Below, in pieces: positions 18,697 through 27,303 of a stretch of 56,195 nucleotides of DNA (the stretch's first letter is position 1; every line of letters starts with the position of its first letter). Source of the DNA: Amycolatopsis thailandensis (GTDB lineage: Bacteria > Actinomycetota > Actinomycetes > Mycobacteriales > Pseudonocardiaceae). The stretch lies in contig NZ_NMQT01000028.1 of assembly GCF_002234405.1 (NCBI RefSeq), positions 1 through 56,195 on the forward strand, in the 5' to 3' direction. The notes below the pieces were generated by a model. The model had not been told where the DNA came from, did not search any database, and saw only the letters and a program-made list of their open reading frames with translations. A program made the translations under genes and the position numbers.

Positions 18697-19965
18697 CTAC
18701 GCCGAGTAACCCGGGATCGGGAACGGCGCCAGGAACTCGCGGATCTCGGCGGCGATGGTGTCCAAAGCGGACTGTTCCTCGCCCGCCGCCGCGGCGATCG
18801 TGCGGTCGATCCACTCCGCCACCTTGACCTGGTGCTCCGGCTTGAGCCCGCGGGTGGTGATCGCGGAGGTGCCGAGCCGGATGCCGGACGGGTCGAACGG
18901 CTTGCGCGGGTCGAACGGCACGGTGTTGTAGTTCAGCTCGATGCCGGCGCGGTCCAGCGCCTGCGCGGCGGGCTTGCCCGGCACGTTCTTGTTCGTCAGG
19001 TCGATCAGCAGCAGGTGGTTGTCGGTGCCGCCGGACACGAGGTCGTAGCCGCGTTCGACCAGCGCCTCCGCCAGCGCCCGCGCGTTGGCGACGATCGTGT
19101 GCGCGTACTCGGCGAACTCCGGCTTCTGCGCCTCGCCCAGCGCGACGGCGATCGCGGCGGTCGTGTGGTTGTGCGGACCGCCCTGCAAGCCGGGGAACAC
19201 CGCCTTGTCGACGGCCTTCGCGTGGTCGGCGTCGGAGAGGATCATCGCGCCGCGCGGGCCGCGCAGGGTCTTGTGCGTGGTCGTGGTGATGACTTGCGCG
19301 TGCCCGACCGGCGACGGGTGCGCGCCGCCGGCGACCAGTCCGGCGATGTGCGCGATGTCGGCGACCAGGACGGCGTCGACCTCGCGGGCGATCTCGGCGA
19401 ACGCCGGGAAGTCGATGGTGCGCGGGATCGCGGTGCCGCCCGCGAAGATCAGCTTCGGCCGGTGCTTCAGCGCGAGTTCGCGGACCTGGTCGAGGTCGAC
19501 ACGGCCGGTCTCCTTGCGGACGCCGTAGCGGACCGGGGTGAACCACTTGCCGGTCGCGGACACGCTCCAGCCGTGCGTGAGGTGACCGCCGTCCGGCAGC
19601 GCCATGCCGAGGACGGTGTCCCCCGGCTGCGCGAACGCCAGGTACACCGCGAGGTTCGCCGGGGAACCGGAGTACGGCTGGACGTTGGCGTGGTCGGCGC
19701 CGAAGACGGCCTTCGCGCGCTCGATGGCGAGGTTCTCGACCTGGTCGATGAGCTGCTGGCCCTCGTAGTACCGCTTCCCGGAGTAGCCCTCGGAGTACTT
19801 GTTGGTGAGGACGGTTCCAGTCGCTTCCAGGACGGCCTGGGAAACGTAGTTCTCGGACGCGATCAAGCGGATCTTGTCGTGCTGGCGCTTCGCCTCGTCC
19901 TCGACGAGCCCCGCGATCCGCGGATCGGCGGCGGCGAGCGCGGAAAGTGCTGGCTGGTGTGTCAT
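18697..19965 (-). CDS. glyA: serine hydroxymethyltransferase
   Basis: PLP enzyme converting serine and tetrahydrofolate to glycine and 5,10-methylene-THF, which connects functionally with the folate genes at the left of the window. The 422-residue protein contains IASENYVSQAV, NVQPYSGSPAN and the PLP lysine in TTTHKTLRGPRG. ATG 19965 (MTHQPALSAL) has GGAG six bases before it; an earlier GTG ten codons upstream is less likely. No riboswitch-like structure was recognised in the short leader. Confidence 0.96.
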   Translation of the reverse strand: MTHQPALSALAAADPRIAGLVEDEAKRQHDKIRLIASENYVSQAVLEATGTVLTNKYSEGYSGKRYYEGQQLIDQVENLAIERAKAVFGADHANVQPYSGSPANLAVYLAFAQPGDTVLGMALPDGGHLTHGWSVSATGKWFTPVRYGVRKETGRVDLDQVRELALKHRPKLIFAGGTAIPRTIDFPAFAEIAREVDAVLVADIAHIAGLVAGGAHPSPVGHAQVITTTTHKTLRGPRGAMILSDADHAKAVDKAVFPGLQGGPHNHTTAAIAVALGEAQKPEFAEYAHTIVANARALAEALVERGYDLVSGGTDNHLLLIDLTNKNVPGKPAAQALDRAGIELNYNTVPFDPRKPFDPSGIRLGTSAITTRGLKPEHQVKVAEWIDRTIAAAAGEEQSALDTIAAEIREFLAPFPIPGYSA

Positions 19966-20075
19966 GGCGTACTCCGGCTCAGGAGTGGCCTTCACCCAGG
20001 CGCGCGGTGCCGGCCCGAATTCGCTTCCCGGTGGTGCTCCACCTCAAATGCGCCAGTCGCTGGTGCCCTCAGAGC

Positions 20076-20495
20076 CTAGTGCACCCCGCCGGGGCGGAAT
20101 CCGGCATGCGGACGATGTCCGGCACACCAACGGCGGCTGCACCCGGCCGTCCGATCGCAGAACGCCTCCGCGCAGACGGCACAGCGTTTGATCCGCCGCC
20201 AGCCACCGAACGCGACCAGTTCCGCCAGCCCGGAGGCGCCCGCGACCAGGTCGCCGCAGCCCGGCCACGACGTCACCTGCACCAGGCGCCAGCCGTTTCC
20301 GGCCTCGGCCAACCGCGGCGCGGCGCCGGTCCCGGCGAGGATCCGGTTGAGCCGGTCGGCGGCGGCGCGTTCGCCGGGCAGCGCCGAAACGACTCCGGCG
20401 AGCCAAGGATTCCCTTGGGCCAGCAGCCTTTCCGCGATTTCGAGAGCCGGGTCGAGGTCGCGGAAAGGCGGGACGATCGTGTGCTTGCGCGTCAC
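20076..20495 (-). CDS. CGNR-like zinc-finger protein coupled to the L11 paralogue
   Basis: 139 residues. The N-terminal two thirds resemble the helical domain of CGNR-family proteins, and the C-terminus reads RIKRCAVCAEAFCDRT...RRWCAGH, with Cys-x2-Cys and Trp-Cys. The usual final CGNR motif is replaced by a His-containing end, so this is a variant finger. The GTG start at 20495 overlaps the L11-like stop (GTGA), so it is co-translated with it and falls under the same MerR-type promoter. CGNR proteins are thought to bind nucleic acid; a regulatory or ribosome-related role is inference only. Confidence 0.7.
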   Translation of the reverse strand: MTRKHTIVPPFRDLDPALEIAERLLAQGNPWLAGVVSALPGERAAADRLNRILAGTGAAPRLAEAGNGWRLVQVTSWPGCGDLVAGASGLAELVAFGGWRRIKRCAVCAEAFCDRTAGCSRRWCAGHRPHAGFRPGGVH

Positions 20496-20923
20496 GGTTC
20501 TTCGATCGCGACGCCCATCGAGCGAGCGGTGCCCGCGATCGTGCGCATGGCCGCTTCGACGTCGCCGGTGTTGAGGTCCGGCAGTTTCCGCTCGGCGATC
20601 CCGCGCAGCTGTTCCCGGGTCAGCTTCCCGGCGACCTCATGCCCTGGACGGCCTGATCCCTTGCCGCCCAAGGCTTTCTTGATGAGGAACGACGCCGGCG
20701 GAGTCTTCAGCCGAAGTTCGAAGGACCGGTCCTCGAACACCGACACCACCACCGGCACGATGTCGCCCCGCTGCGCCGCCGTCGCCGCGTCGTAGGCCTT
20801 CTTGACCTCGACGAGGTTCACGCCGGTCTGCCCGAGCGTCTTCCCGAGGTCGACCACCGGCGCGTCGCCGGCGGTCAACTCGAGCGTCGCCTGGTGCGTT
20901 TTCTTCTTCGACTTCGGTGCCAT
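20492..20923 (-). CDS. Divergent ribosomal protein L11 (uL11) paralogue
   Basis: 143 residues, the normal L11 length, with a conserved C-terminal rRNA-binding domain (KTPPASFLIKKALGGKGSG, KLPDLN, AAMRTIAGTARSMGV). The N-terminal domain differs: where ordinary L11 has a PPVGPALGQ-type proline segment, residues 24-32 read VDLGKTLGQ, so three prolines are replaced. That segment forms the thiopeptide contact in L11, and changes there are known to give thiostrepton/micrococcin resistance. It is not in a secE-nusG-rplK-rplA context, so it is unlikely to be the housekeeping gene. No Shine-Dalgarno precedes ATG 20923, and the -10 is close, so the message is probably leaderless. The next gene overlaps its stop. 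Confidence 0.88.
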   Translation of the reverse strand: MAPKSKKKTHQATLELTAGDAPVVDLGKTLGQTGVNLVEVKKAYDAATAAQRGDIVPVVVSVFEDRSFELRLKTPPASFLIKKALGGKGSGRPGHEVAGKLTREQLRGIAERKLPDLNTGDVEAAMRTIAGTARSMGVAIEEP

Positions 20924-20930
20924 GCGCCCG

Positions 20931-20961
20931 AAGCTAGGGTCTCCAGCTACTGGAGAGTCAA
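20931..20961 (-). promoter_or_regulatory. MerR-type promoter/operator of the L11 paralogue
   Basis: Read on the minus strand: TTGACT (20961-20956), a 19-base spacer containing CTCCAG-TAG-CTGGAG, then TAGCTT (20936-20931). Spacer length and centred dyad are diagnostic of MerR-family activation by DNA distortion. The -35 overlaps the stop codon of the upstream carbonic anhydrase gene. The first base of the -35 is 38 bases from the ATG, as in the merR promoter at 2178-2208. Confidence 0.8.
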
Positions 20962-21473
20962 TCGATCGGCTTCACGCTTTCCGCGTGCCTTCGCGCCAGC
21001 TCCTGGTAGATCACCGCGTTGTGCTCGACCCAGCCGCGGGCGGTGCCGTCGAGCGGGACGTGCTTCTTCGCCGGGCTGCCCATCGCGACCGTCTCCGGCG
21101 GGATGACCATGCCGGGCGTCACCGTGGCACCGGCCGCGACCAGGGCCTTCGCGCCGATCTGGGCCTTGTCGAGCACGGTCGAGCCGTTCCCGATGAGCGC
21201 CTGCTCGCCGATCGTGCAGTCGTGCACGAGGCACTGATGCCCGACGGTGACGTTCTTGCCGACCTCGGTCACGCCGCCGTTGACGTGGATGACCGAGTTG
21301 TCCTGGATGTTGGCGCCCTCGCGGATGAGGATCTTCCCGAAGTCGGCGCGCAGCACGGCGCCGTACCAGACGGAAGCGCCCTTTTCGACGACGACGTCGC
21401 CGATCAGGGTGGCGGTGGGGGCGATCCACGCTTCGGGATCCACCTGGGGGCGGTGCCCCTCGAATTCGAACAT
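20958..21473 (-). CDS. gamma-class carbonic anhydrase-like protein
   Basis: A left-handed beta-helix protein (hexapeptide repeats such as IGDVVVEKGASVW, IGNGSTVLD, AGATVTPGM) of 171 residues. His residues in NSVIHVNGG and VGHQCLVHDC are placed as in the zinc site of gamma carbonic anhydrases (Cam/YrdA family). It may hydrate CO2 or act as a related acyltransferase-fold protein. ATG 21473 has GAGG seven bases before it; ATG 21479 two codons earlier is too close to that site. It lies only 35 bases upstream of the L11 paralogue but has separate transcription signals from it. Confidence 0.88.
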   Translation of the reverse strand: MFEFEGHRPQVDPEAWIAPTATLIGDVVVEKGASVWYGAVLRADFGKILIREGANIQDNSVIHVNGGVTEVGKNVTVGHQCLVHDCTIGEQALIGNGSTVLDKAQIGAKALVAAGATVTPGMVIPPETVAMGSPAKKHVPLDGTARGWVEHNAVIYQELARRHAESVKPID

Positions 21474-21534
21474 CGGCATGCCTCGCACCCTATGCGCGGG
21501 GGCTGAAGGGGACCATGCCCACATAGGACGAGAC

Positions 21535-21577
21535 GAAGGGGCCCTTCACCGCATGACATGCGGCGAAGGGCCCCTTC
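21535..21577. terminator. Palindrome after the M14 carboxypeptidase gene
   Basis: 21-base arms (21535-21555 and 21557-21577) with one A/C mismatch, sharing the GAAGGGGCCCTTC outer stem with the element at 18608. It lies 16 bases past the carboxypeptidase stop. The rest of 21474-21592 holds nothing else recognisable. Confidence 0.75.
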
Positions 21578-21592
21578 AGCCCACGGTAGGGG

Positions 21593-22837
21593 TCAGCCGA
21601 TGGCGGTGTTCAGCAGGAGGTCCACGGCCTTGTCGTTACGCGTGGTCTCCCGGACGATCACCTCGTCGGGCGGGTAGAAGCCGGGGTTCGAACCCCGCGG
21701 GTACATCTCGAAGGTGAAGCTCAAGATCTTGTGGGTGCCCCACATCCAGTCGTCGATCGTCCCGTCCGTGATGTACAGGTCGCTCGACTGCTGCGGCGTG
21801 TAGCCGTTGGTCGCCGCCAGCTGCCTGCCCAGCGTCTGGAAACGCTGCGCCTCGGCCGCCGTCATCCCCGGCGCGGTGTCGTTGTACGTGAAGCCGAACG
21901 GCCACAGGACGAGCTCCGAATAGGTGTGGAAGTCGATGCTCGCCTTGATCTGCTGGACGCCGCCGATCTTGCGCGAGTTGACGAAGTTGGACACGGCCTT
22001 GGTCTCCGGCGCGGAGAACGCCGAGGGACCGCGGTAGGTCTCACTGCTCGTCGAGCCCGAGGAACCGCCGCAGCAGCCCCAGTTGTAGCCCCAGTTGCGG
22101 TTGGGGTCGGTGCCGTTGCCCTGGCGGTTCTTGCGCCAGTACTTGTAGCTGCCGCCGGAGATGTCGTACTCCGAGCCGTCCGGGTTGACGTTCGGGATCA
22201 CGTAGATCTCGGTGCTGTCGACGAACCGCTTGATCGCCGGGTCGGAGGCGTAGCCCTGGGTGAACCGGTTCACGATCCGCAGGCACATCTCGGTGGTGAG
22301 GTGCTCGCGCGCGTGCTGGTTGCAGGTGAAGAGGACTTCGGGCTCGTTCTCGTCGGTGCCGACGTTGTCGCTGATCTTGAGCATGTTCAGCGCGCGGCCC
22401 TGGTAGGAGTTGCCGACGCTGCTCAGCTTCGCGATCGAACCGTAGTTCGCCTGCGCGTTGCGCAGTTCCGTCGTGACCTCGGTGTAGTTGTGGTACCCGG
22501 AGTCCGACGGCGGGAAGTCGTTGATCGCGTTCGTGCCGACCTTCTCGGACCTGTCGACGACTCCACGCTGCTCGACGCGGAAGCCGAGCGAGCGGACCTT
22601 CGCCGCGTCGCGCGCCTCACCGATGAACGTGGTCGTGCCGCCGGCGGAGCCGAGGACGTCGACGCCCAGCCGGGAGATCTGGGTGCGCTGCTGTGAGGTG
22701 CCGGTGCCGAAGACCTCGTAGATCTGGACCTGCGCGTCTTCGGCCTGCTGGTCGGCGGTCGCCGGACTCGCGGCGACCGGGATGGTGAACGCCGCGACGG
22801 CCGCGATCGCCACGGCCATGCACCGTCTTATGCGCAT
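21593..22837 (-). CDS. Secreted zinc carboxypeptidase (M14 family)
   Basis: 414 residues. A signal peptide covers about residues 1-28 ([12 protein letters not shown]...ATA). A propeptide-like region of about 90 residues precedes the M14 domain. Zinc ligands are visible in [12 protein letters not shown] (HxxE) and in the later DFHTYSEL; the catalytic Glu is in [10 protein letters not shown], and the substrate-carboxylate Asn/Arg lie in [11 protein letters not shown]. The architecture matches the Streptomyces carboxypeptidase type, which trims C-terminal residues outside the cell. Confidence 0.92.
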   Translation of the reverse strand: MRIRRCMAVAIAAVAAFTIPVAASPATADQQAEDAQVQIYEVFGTGTSQQRTQISRLGVDVLGSAGGTTTFIGEARDAAKVRSLGFRVEQRGVVDRSEKVGTNAINDFPPSDSGYHNYTEVTTELRNAQANYGSIAKLSSVGNSYQGRALNMLKISDNVGTDENEPEVLFTCNQHAREHLTTEMCLRIVNRFTQGYASDPAIKRFVDSTEIYVIPNVNPDGSEYDISGGSYKYWRKNRQGNGTDPNRNWGYNWGCCGGSSGSTSSETYRGPSAFSAPETKAVSNFVNSRKIGGVQQIKASIDFHTYSELVLWPFGFTYNDTAPGMTAAEAQRFQTLGRQLAATNGYTPQQSSDLYITDGTIDDWMWGTHKILSFTFEMYPRGSNPGFYPPDEVIVRETTRNDKAVDLLLNTAIG

Positions 22838-22934
22838 CGTCGTCTCCTAGCTCTGGGGCAGGGAAGGGGAACCCCACCATGGCCGGAGCCGGGAAACCGA
22901 ACAATCCGTAACGGTACGGATCTAATGCGTATTT

Positions 22935-23522
22935 CTAGCCGTAGTTCGCGAAGCAGAGCGCTTCGATGTCGCCGCGCAGTGCGGCGAACGGCCGCCGCCG
23001 GACGCGCTGCTGGACGATCGCGCCGAGCAGGTAGGACAGCAGGGCCCTGGCCCGCGCGCGGGGGTCTTCCACGTCGAGCGGGGCGAGCAGCTCCGCGAGC
23101 AGTTCGGTGATCGACGTCAGCATGACGTCGATGGCCTGCGGGTGCTGCGCGCGGCCCGCGGCGATCCAGTACTCGAACCAGAGGAAGGCCGCGTTCGGGC
23201 GGCCGGAGAACTCGGCGAGGAAGGCCTCCAGCGCCGCGAACAGCCGCTCGTCCGGGTGATCGTGTTTCTCCGAGATTTTGCGCAAATCGGCGGTGAACGT
23301 TGTGATGTGCGCCGCCATCGCGCGGTCGATCAGGACGTCGATGTCGGCGAAGTAGTAATGAATCGCACTCTTCGTGAGCGGCCCGGCGTCCGCGATCGCG
23401 CGCACGGTGCAGCCCGCCAGCCCGTCCCTGGCGAGCACGACACGCGCCGCTTCGACGATCTGCTCCTGTTTTTGCAGCTGATTGGGGGAGAGCCGCGCGC
23501 TGCGGCCGGGAACGGCGGTCAC
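22935..23522 (-). CDS. TetR family regulator
   Basis: 195 residues with an N-terminal helix-turn-helix (about 20-65: IVEAARVVLARDGLAGCTVRAIADAGPLTKSAIHYYF) and a helical ligand domain with aromatic residues (AAFLWFEYWIAAGRA). It is read away from the Gre-like gene across a 114-base gap and lies upstream of the carboxypeptidase gene on the same strand, though 97 bases apart. Target unknown. Confidence 0.85.
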   Translation of the reverse strand: MTAVPGRSARLSPNQLQKQEQIVEAARVVLARDGLAGCTVRAIADAGPLTKSAIHYYFADIDVLIDRAMAAHITTFTADLRKISEKHDHPDERLFAALEAFLAEFSGRPNAAFLWFEYWIAAGRAQHPQAIDVMLTSITELLAELLAPLDVEDPRARARALLSYLLGAIVQQRVRRRPFAALRGDIEALCFANYG

Positions 23523-23636
23523 GAAGTTCCTTACACCAAGTAGTCAGGACGGGAGCCCTGAAGCTTAGGGCAACCGTCCCGGCCGATCACAGCGGGTGAA
23601 AAATCTAGGTGGCTAGCGATCGATCCGTAGCGGACA

Positions 23637-24110
23637 ATGCGCGGCATGGTGACCTCAGGGGACAACGGGTTCAGCCCGGCCGCGCGGCGGCAGCTGGAGA
23701 AGGAACTCGCCGATCTGCGAGCGCAGCGCGATGCGATGGCGCCGAGGATCGGCGAACAGGAACGGACCGGCGACGCGGCCGATCAGGCCGAGGTGCTCGA
23801 CCGCGCGGAGGCCGCCGCCTACCTCGAGCGGCGCATCGCCGACGTCGCGGCGAAACTGGAGCACGGCGGGCGCGACAGCAAGGGCCTGCTCCCCGACGGC
23901 ACCACCGTCACCATCAGGTACGCCGACGGCGACGAAGAGGAACTCCACATCGTCACGATCCCGGGCGAGGACTCCGACGCCTTCACGGTCACCTCGGACA
24001 GTCCCCTCGGCCTCGCGCTCGTCGGCGCCAAGGAGGGCGACGAGATCACGTACCGGACGCCGCGCGGCGAGACCAGCGCCACCGTCGTCACCTTGAAGCC
24101 GCCTGCCTGA
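23637..24110 (+). CDS. GreA/GreB-family transcription factor-like protein
   Basis: 157 residues. Residues about 12-80 form a charged helical hairpin (RRQLEKELADLRAQRDAM...), and the C-terminal half is a Gre FKBP-like domain (SPLGLALVGAKEGDEITYRTPRGE). Gre factors enter the RNA polymerase secondary channel and stimulate cleavage of backtracked transcripts. ATG 23637 is the first start; ATG 23646 fits a leaderless message from GACAAT at 23634-23639. It stands alone, so it is more likely an accessory Gre or anti-Gre type protein than the housekeeping greA. Confidence 0.82.
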   Translation: MRGMVTSGDNGFSPAARRQLEKELADLRAQRDAMAPRIGEQERTGDAADQAEVLDRAEAAAYLERRIADVAAKLEHGGRDSKGLLPDGTTVTIRYADGDEEELHIVTIPGEDSDAFTVTSDSPLGLALVGAKEGDEITYRTPRGETSATVVTLKPPA

Positions 24111-24123
24111 CCTGTTTCGCGCC

Positions 24124-24213
24124 TGACATCCCCCGCCGGAATGTCATGAAAGGGTCGTTCAGGACACTTTTCGTCCTGAACGACCCTTTCATGACACCTG
24201 GCGGGGGATGTCA
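24124..24213. terminator. 90-base two-part palindrome between convergent genes
   Basis: Outer arms of 14 bases (24124-24137, 24200-24213) and inner arms of 24 bases (24142-24165, 24173-24196), separated by small unpaired bulges and a 7-base loop. The inner end sequence TGTCATGA/TCATGACA and the GGAC...GTCC loop closure recur at 43332-43386. It fills the gap between the Gre-like and PstS-like genes and overlaps the latter's stop codon. Confidence 0.8.
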
Positions 24214-25743
24214 CGTACCAGGACGGCAGAGGACCGGGTTCACCAGTTCGGCGCACGGCCGGTGCCCGTGGGACCTGACGACGTCCTTGCCGACCTGATT
24301 GGTCAGGTACCGCAGGAAGCTCGCGACGAGCGAGTCGGCCTTCGGCTCGCCGAACGTGTACGCGTACTCGGTCTCCCAGAACGGGTACGCCGCGTGGATC
24401 GCGCCCTCCAGGGTCGCCTGGTGGCCGTCGATCCGGACCGGCAGCACGTCCTCGCGTTTCGTGGCGGCGCCGAGTTCGCTGTAGCCCAGCGCCCCCGGCA
24501 CGCGCGATAAAGCGTCGAGGACGTCGTTCGTGGACGGCTTCGCGCAGCGCACCACGCCCGGCTGGGCGCCCGGCGCCTGTTTGAGGCAGTCGTCGGAGTT
24601 GTCACCGGGTTCCCGTTTGCCCGCCAGGATCCGGCCCTCGAACGTCCGTCGCGTCCCGGAGTCGGAATGCCGGTCGACGAGCCGGACCGGCTGGTCCTTG
24701 CCGCCGATCTCCTTCCAGTTCGCGATCTTGCCGTCGTAGACGTCGCGGATCTGCGCGAGCGAGAGATCCTGCACGCCCGCTTCGGAGTTGACCACGAGCG
24801 TGAACAACGAGAACGCGACCGGACGCGGCAGCAGCTGCGGGAAGCCCTCGCCCTTGGCACCGTCGGAGAACGCCAGCACGCTGTCGTTCCCGGCCCGGTT
24901 CAGACTGCCGAGGCCCTCCGCGCTCCCCCGGCTGTCGAAGGTGAACGACGCGCCCGGGCACGTCTTCGTGTACGAAGCCGCCGCCTCCTTCAGCACCGGC
25001 GCGAAAGCCGTCGATCCGGTGATCGTCAGCTTCCCGGACGCGCAGTCCAGCGGCGGCGGCTTGTCGTCGAAGACCAGTGAGCGGGTCAGCTGGAAGATGC
25101 TGACCACGACGAGGAACAGGATCAGCGCCATCACCGAGGTCGTCGGCCCGGTGCGGCTCTTGGTCTCGCGGAGGCTGCCGCCCTTGATCTCGCCGATGAC
25201 CTGAGGATCGTCGAAGTCGTCCGGCGTGCCGTTGGGGATCCGGTCGAGGACGGCGAGGATCTTGTAGTGCGCGCCGCGGTTCAGCGGCACCCTCGGCAGG
25301 TCGATCACCCCGGCGGGCCGTTCGGGATTCTCGTCCCGCGCGCCGAACCCGGAGTCGTCGCCGAAACATTCGTGCAGATGCGGCGAGCTGAGCTCGGTCA
25401 CCACCATCCCCGCCACCGTGCGGCCGGGGAACTTCACGCGGATACCGACGCTGTCGTTCTCGTTGACCGCGTAATCGTCGGTGTCGATGTCGGTGGTGCC
25501 GCTGTTTTCGATGCGCAGCAACACGAACGACGGGTCGACGAGCCGCTCGCCGTTCTCGTGCTGCAACTGCGCGAGCGCGTCGGCGGTCGGTGCGAACCCG
25601 CGCCCGGACGCGGTCGGGGTGTCCATCTGCACGCGGTAGCCGAGCCGTTTCCGGCCGACGAGCACGAACTCCCACAAGAACGCGACGGCCGGGACGGCGA
25701 TCCCGACCACCGCAAGCAGGACGTCCCAGGGAAAGCCTTCCAA
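24211..25743 (-). CDS. Membrane-tethered PstS-like substrate-binding protein
   Basis: 510 residues. TM1 lies at about 8-29 and TM2 at about 201-219. Between them is a roughly 170-residue domain predicted inside by the positive-inside rule (GRKRLGYR after TM1). After TM2 comes a type II periplasmic binding domain starting TITGSTAFAPV at 240-250, the PstS-like phosphate-binding opening, continuing with DSRGSAEGLGSL and RHSDSGTRRTFE. No Pst permease or ATPase genes are adjacent, so it looks like an orphan receptor rather than a transporter component. Ligand specificity is unproven. Confidence 0.8.
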   Translation of the reverse strand: MEGFPWDVLLAVVGIAVPAVAFLWEFVLVGRKRLGYRVQMDTPTASGRGFAPTADALAQLQHENGERLVDPSFVLLRIENSGTTDIDTDDYAVNENDSVGIRVKFPGRTVAGMVVTELSSPHLHECFGDDSGFGARDENPERPAGVIDLPRVPLNRGAHYKILAVLDRIPNGTPDDFDDPQVIGEIKGGSLRETKSRTGPTTSVMALILFLVVVSIFQLTRSLVFDDKPPPLDCASGKLTITGSTAFAPVLKEAAASYTKTCPGASFTFDSRGSAEGLGSLNRAGNDSVLAFSDGAKGEGFPQLLPRPVAFSLFTLVVNSEAGVQDLSLAQIRDVYDGKIANWKEIGGKDQPVRLVDRHSDSGTRRTFEGRILAGKREPGDNSDDCLKQAPGAQPGVVRCAKPSTNDVLDALSRVPGALGYSELGAATKREDVLPVRIDGHQATLEGAIHAAYPFWETEYAYTFGEPKADSLVASFLRYLTNQVGKDVVRSHGHRPCAELVNPVLCRPGT

Positions 25744-25815
25744 GACCAGCCTCCAGGTTCGGGGAATCGAACCTAAGGCTCATCGCGGCCCGGGACGGCG
25801 GACTTCAGCCAGTGT

Positions 25816-27303
25816 TCATCGGGCGTCCGCGAAGGCGTAGTCGTCGAGGTCGAAGAACCGGCTCGTCACCATCGTTTCCAGCGTCGGCGACGCCCGGAAG
25901 GGCACATCCCCGTTGACGTCGAAGTAGTAGCTGTTGGCCAGCGAGCAGCTGTCCTGGAAGAACACCTGGTGCTTGCGCCGGTCCAGCATGCTCCGGAAGT
26001 ACCGGTCGTTGGCCTCGTTCGTGACCTCCACCCGGGTCGCGCCGGTCTTGCGCGCGTTGCGCAGGCAGCGGACGATGTGCGCGGTCTGCGTCTCGATCAG
26101 GTTGAAGTACGAGGAACCGTTGTAGCCGTAGGGCCCGAGAATGGTGAAGAGGTTCGGGAAACCGGGGACGCTGACGCCCTGGTAGGCCTGGAACCGGTTC
26201 TCCTCCCAGAACTTCTCCAGATCGACGCCGTCGGCGCCGCGGACGGTGAACGCGGGCATGTTGCCCTTCTCGAACACCTTGAACCCGGTCGCGAGTACCA
26301 GGACGTCGACCGGATGCTCCGTGCCGTCAGCGGTGCGCACGCCGGATTCGGTGATCGTGTCGATGCCCGTGGTCTCCAAAACGACGTTTTCGCGGTTGAA
26401 CGTCTGGAGGTACTCGTTGGAGAAACTCGGCCGTTTGCAACCAAGGGCATAGCGGGGCGTGAGCTTTTCGCGGGTTTCGGGATCTTTGACCGCGCGGCGC
26501 AGATGCGCGTGCCCGATCCGCTCGCCCGCGCCCGCTGTCGGCAGGAGGTTGTGGAAATGCGCGGCCAGCGGGAAAGTCAGTTCGACGAGCGCCTGGCTGG
26601 CCAGCCGGGACAGCCTTTTGGCGCCCGGCAGCCGTCGCAGCGCCAGCCGCACCGGGTCCGGCAGGGCGACGTCGGGTTTGGGCAGGCACCAGATCGGGGT
26701 GCGCTGGAACACCGTGAGCCGGCCGGCTTCCGGCGCGATGGACGGGATCACCTGCACGGCCGAGGCCCCGGTCCCGACGACGGCGACACGTTTGCCGCGC
26801 AGGTCGACGCCGTGGTCCCAGCGCGCGGTGTGCATGACCGTGCCGCGGAAGCCGGCGAGCCCGTCGATGTCCGGCGGCTTCGGCTGGGTGAGCACGCCGG
26901 TGGCGCCGACGACGAACCGCGCCGTCATCGACCAGCCGTCGGCGGTTTCGAGGCGCCACAAGTGCTTTTCGTCGTCGAAGGTCGCGGAGACGACCTTGCT
27001 CCCGAGGCGGGTGCGGCGGCGGATGTCGTATTTGTCGACGCAGTAGTCGGCGTAGGCCTTCAGCTCGCGGCCGGGCGCGTAGACCCGCGACCAGCCGGAG
27101 ATCTGCTCGAACGAGAACTGGTAGCTGAACGACGGGATGTCGACGGCGACACCGGGATAGGTGTTCCAGTGCCACGCTCCGCCGACGCCGTCGCCCTCCT
27201 CCAGCATGAGGAAGTCGCCGAAACCGGCCTTTTGCAGCAGGATCGCGGCACCGATCCCGGAAAAGCCGCCGCCGATGATCGCGATCTCGTGGTCCGGCGT
27301 CAT
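25816..27303 (-). CDS. Flavin-containing Baeyer-Villiger-type monooxygenase
   Basis: 495 residues. FAD-binding IIGGGFSGIGAA near residue 8, the fingerprint FRGTVMHTARWD (FxGxxxHxxxWD), and the NADPH-binding VAVVGTGASAVQVIP are all intact, so it should insert oxygen next to a carbonyl or oxidise a related substrate using NADPH and O2. It is the last gene of an operon whose genes all overlap by one to four bases. The set (lipase-like, SDR, monooxygenase) recalls the mymA operon (Rv3083-Rv3089) of M. tuberculosis. Start ATG 27303 overlaps the preceding stop (ATGA). Confidence 0.93.
   Translation of the reverse strand: MTPDHEIAIIGGGFSGIGAAILLQKAGFGDFLMLEEGDGVGGAWHWNTYPGVAVDIPSFSYQFSFEQISGWSRVYAPGRELKAYADYCVDKYDIRRRTRLGSKVVSATFDDEKHLWRLETADGWSMTARFVVGATGVLTQPKPPDIDGLAGFRGTVMHTARWDHGVDLRGKRVAVVGTGASAVQVIPSIAPEAGRLTVFQRTPIWCLPKPDVALPDPVRLALRRLPGAKRLSRLASQALVELTFPLAAHFHNLLPTAGAGERIGHAHLRRAVKDPETREKLTPRYALGCKRPSFSNEYLQTFNRENVVLETTGIDTITESGVRTADGTEHPVDVLVLATGFKVFEKGNMPAFTVRGADGVDLEKFWEENRFQAYQGVSVPGFPNLFTILGPYGYNGSSYFNLIETQTAHIVRCLRNARKTGATRVEVTNEANDRYFRSMLDRRKHQVFFQDSCSLANSYYFDVNGDVPFRASPTLETMVTSRFFDLDDYAFADAR

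Noticed and set aside
19966..20075. Riboswitch in the glyA leader
   Set aside because: The leader is short and no conserved folate or glycine riboswitch core was recognisable.
20492..20923. L11 paralogue as a zinc-independent replacement of the Zur-controlled type
   Set aside because: L11 has no zinc-ribbon form to replace, and the promoter is of MerR rather than Zur type.
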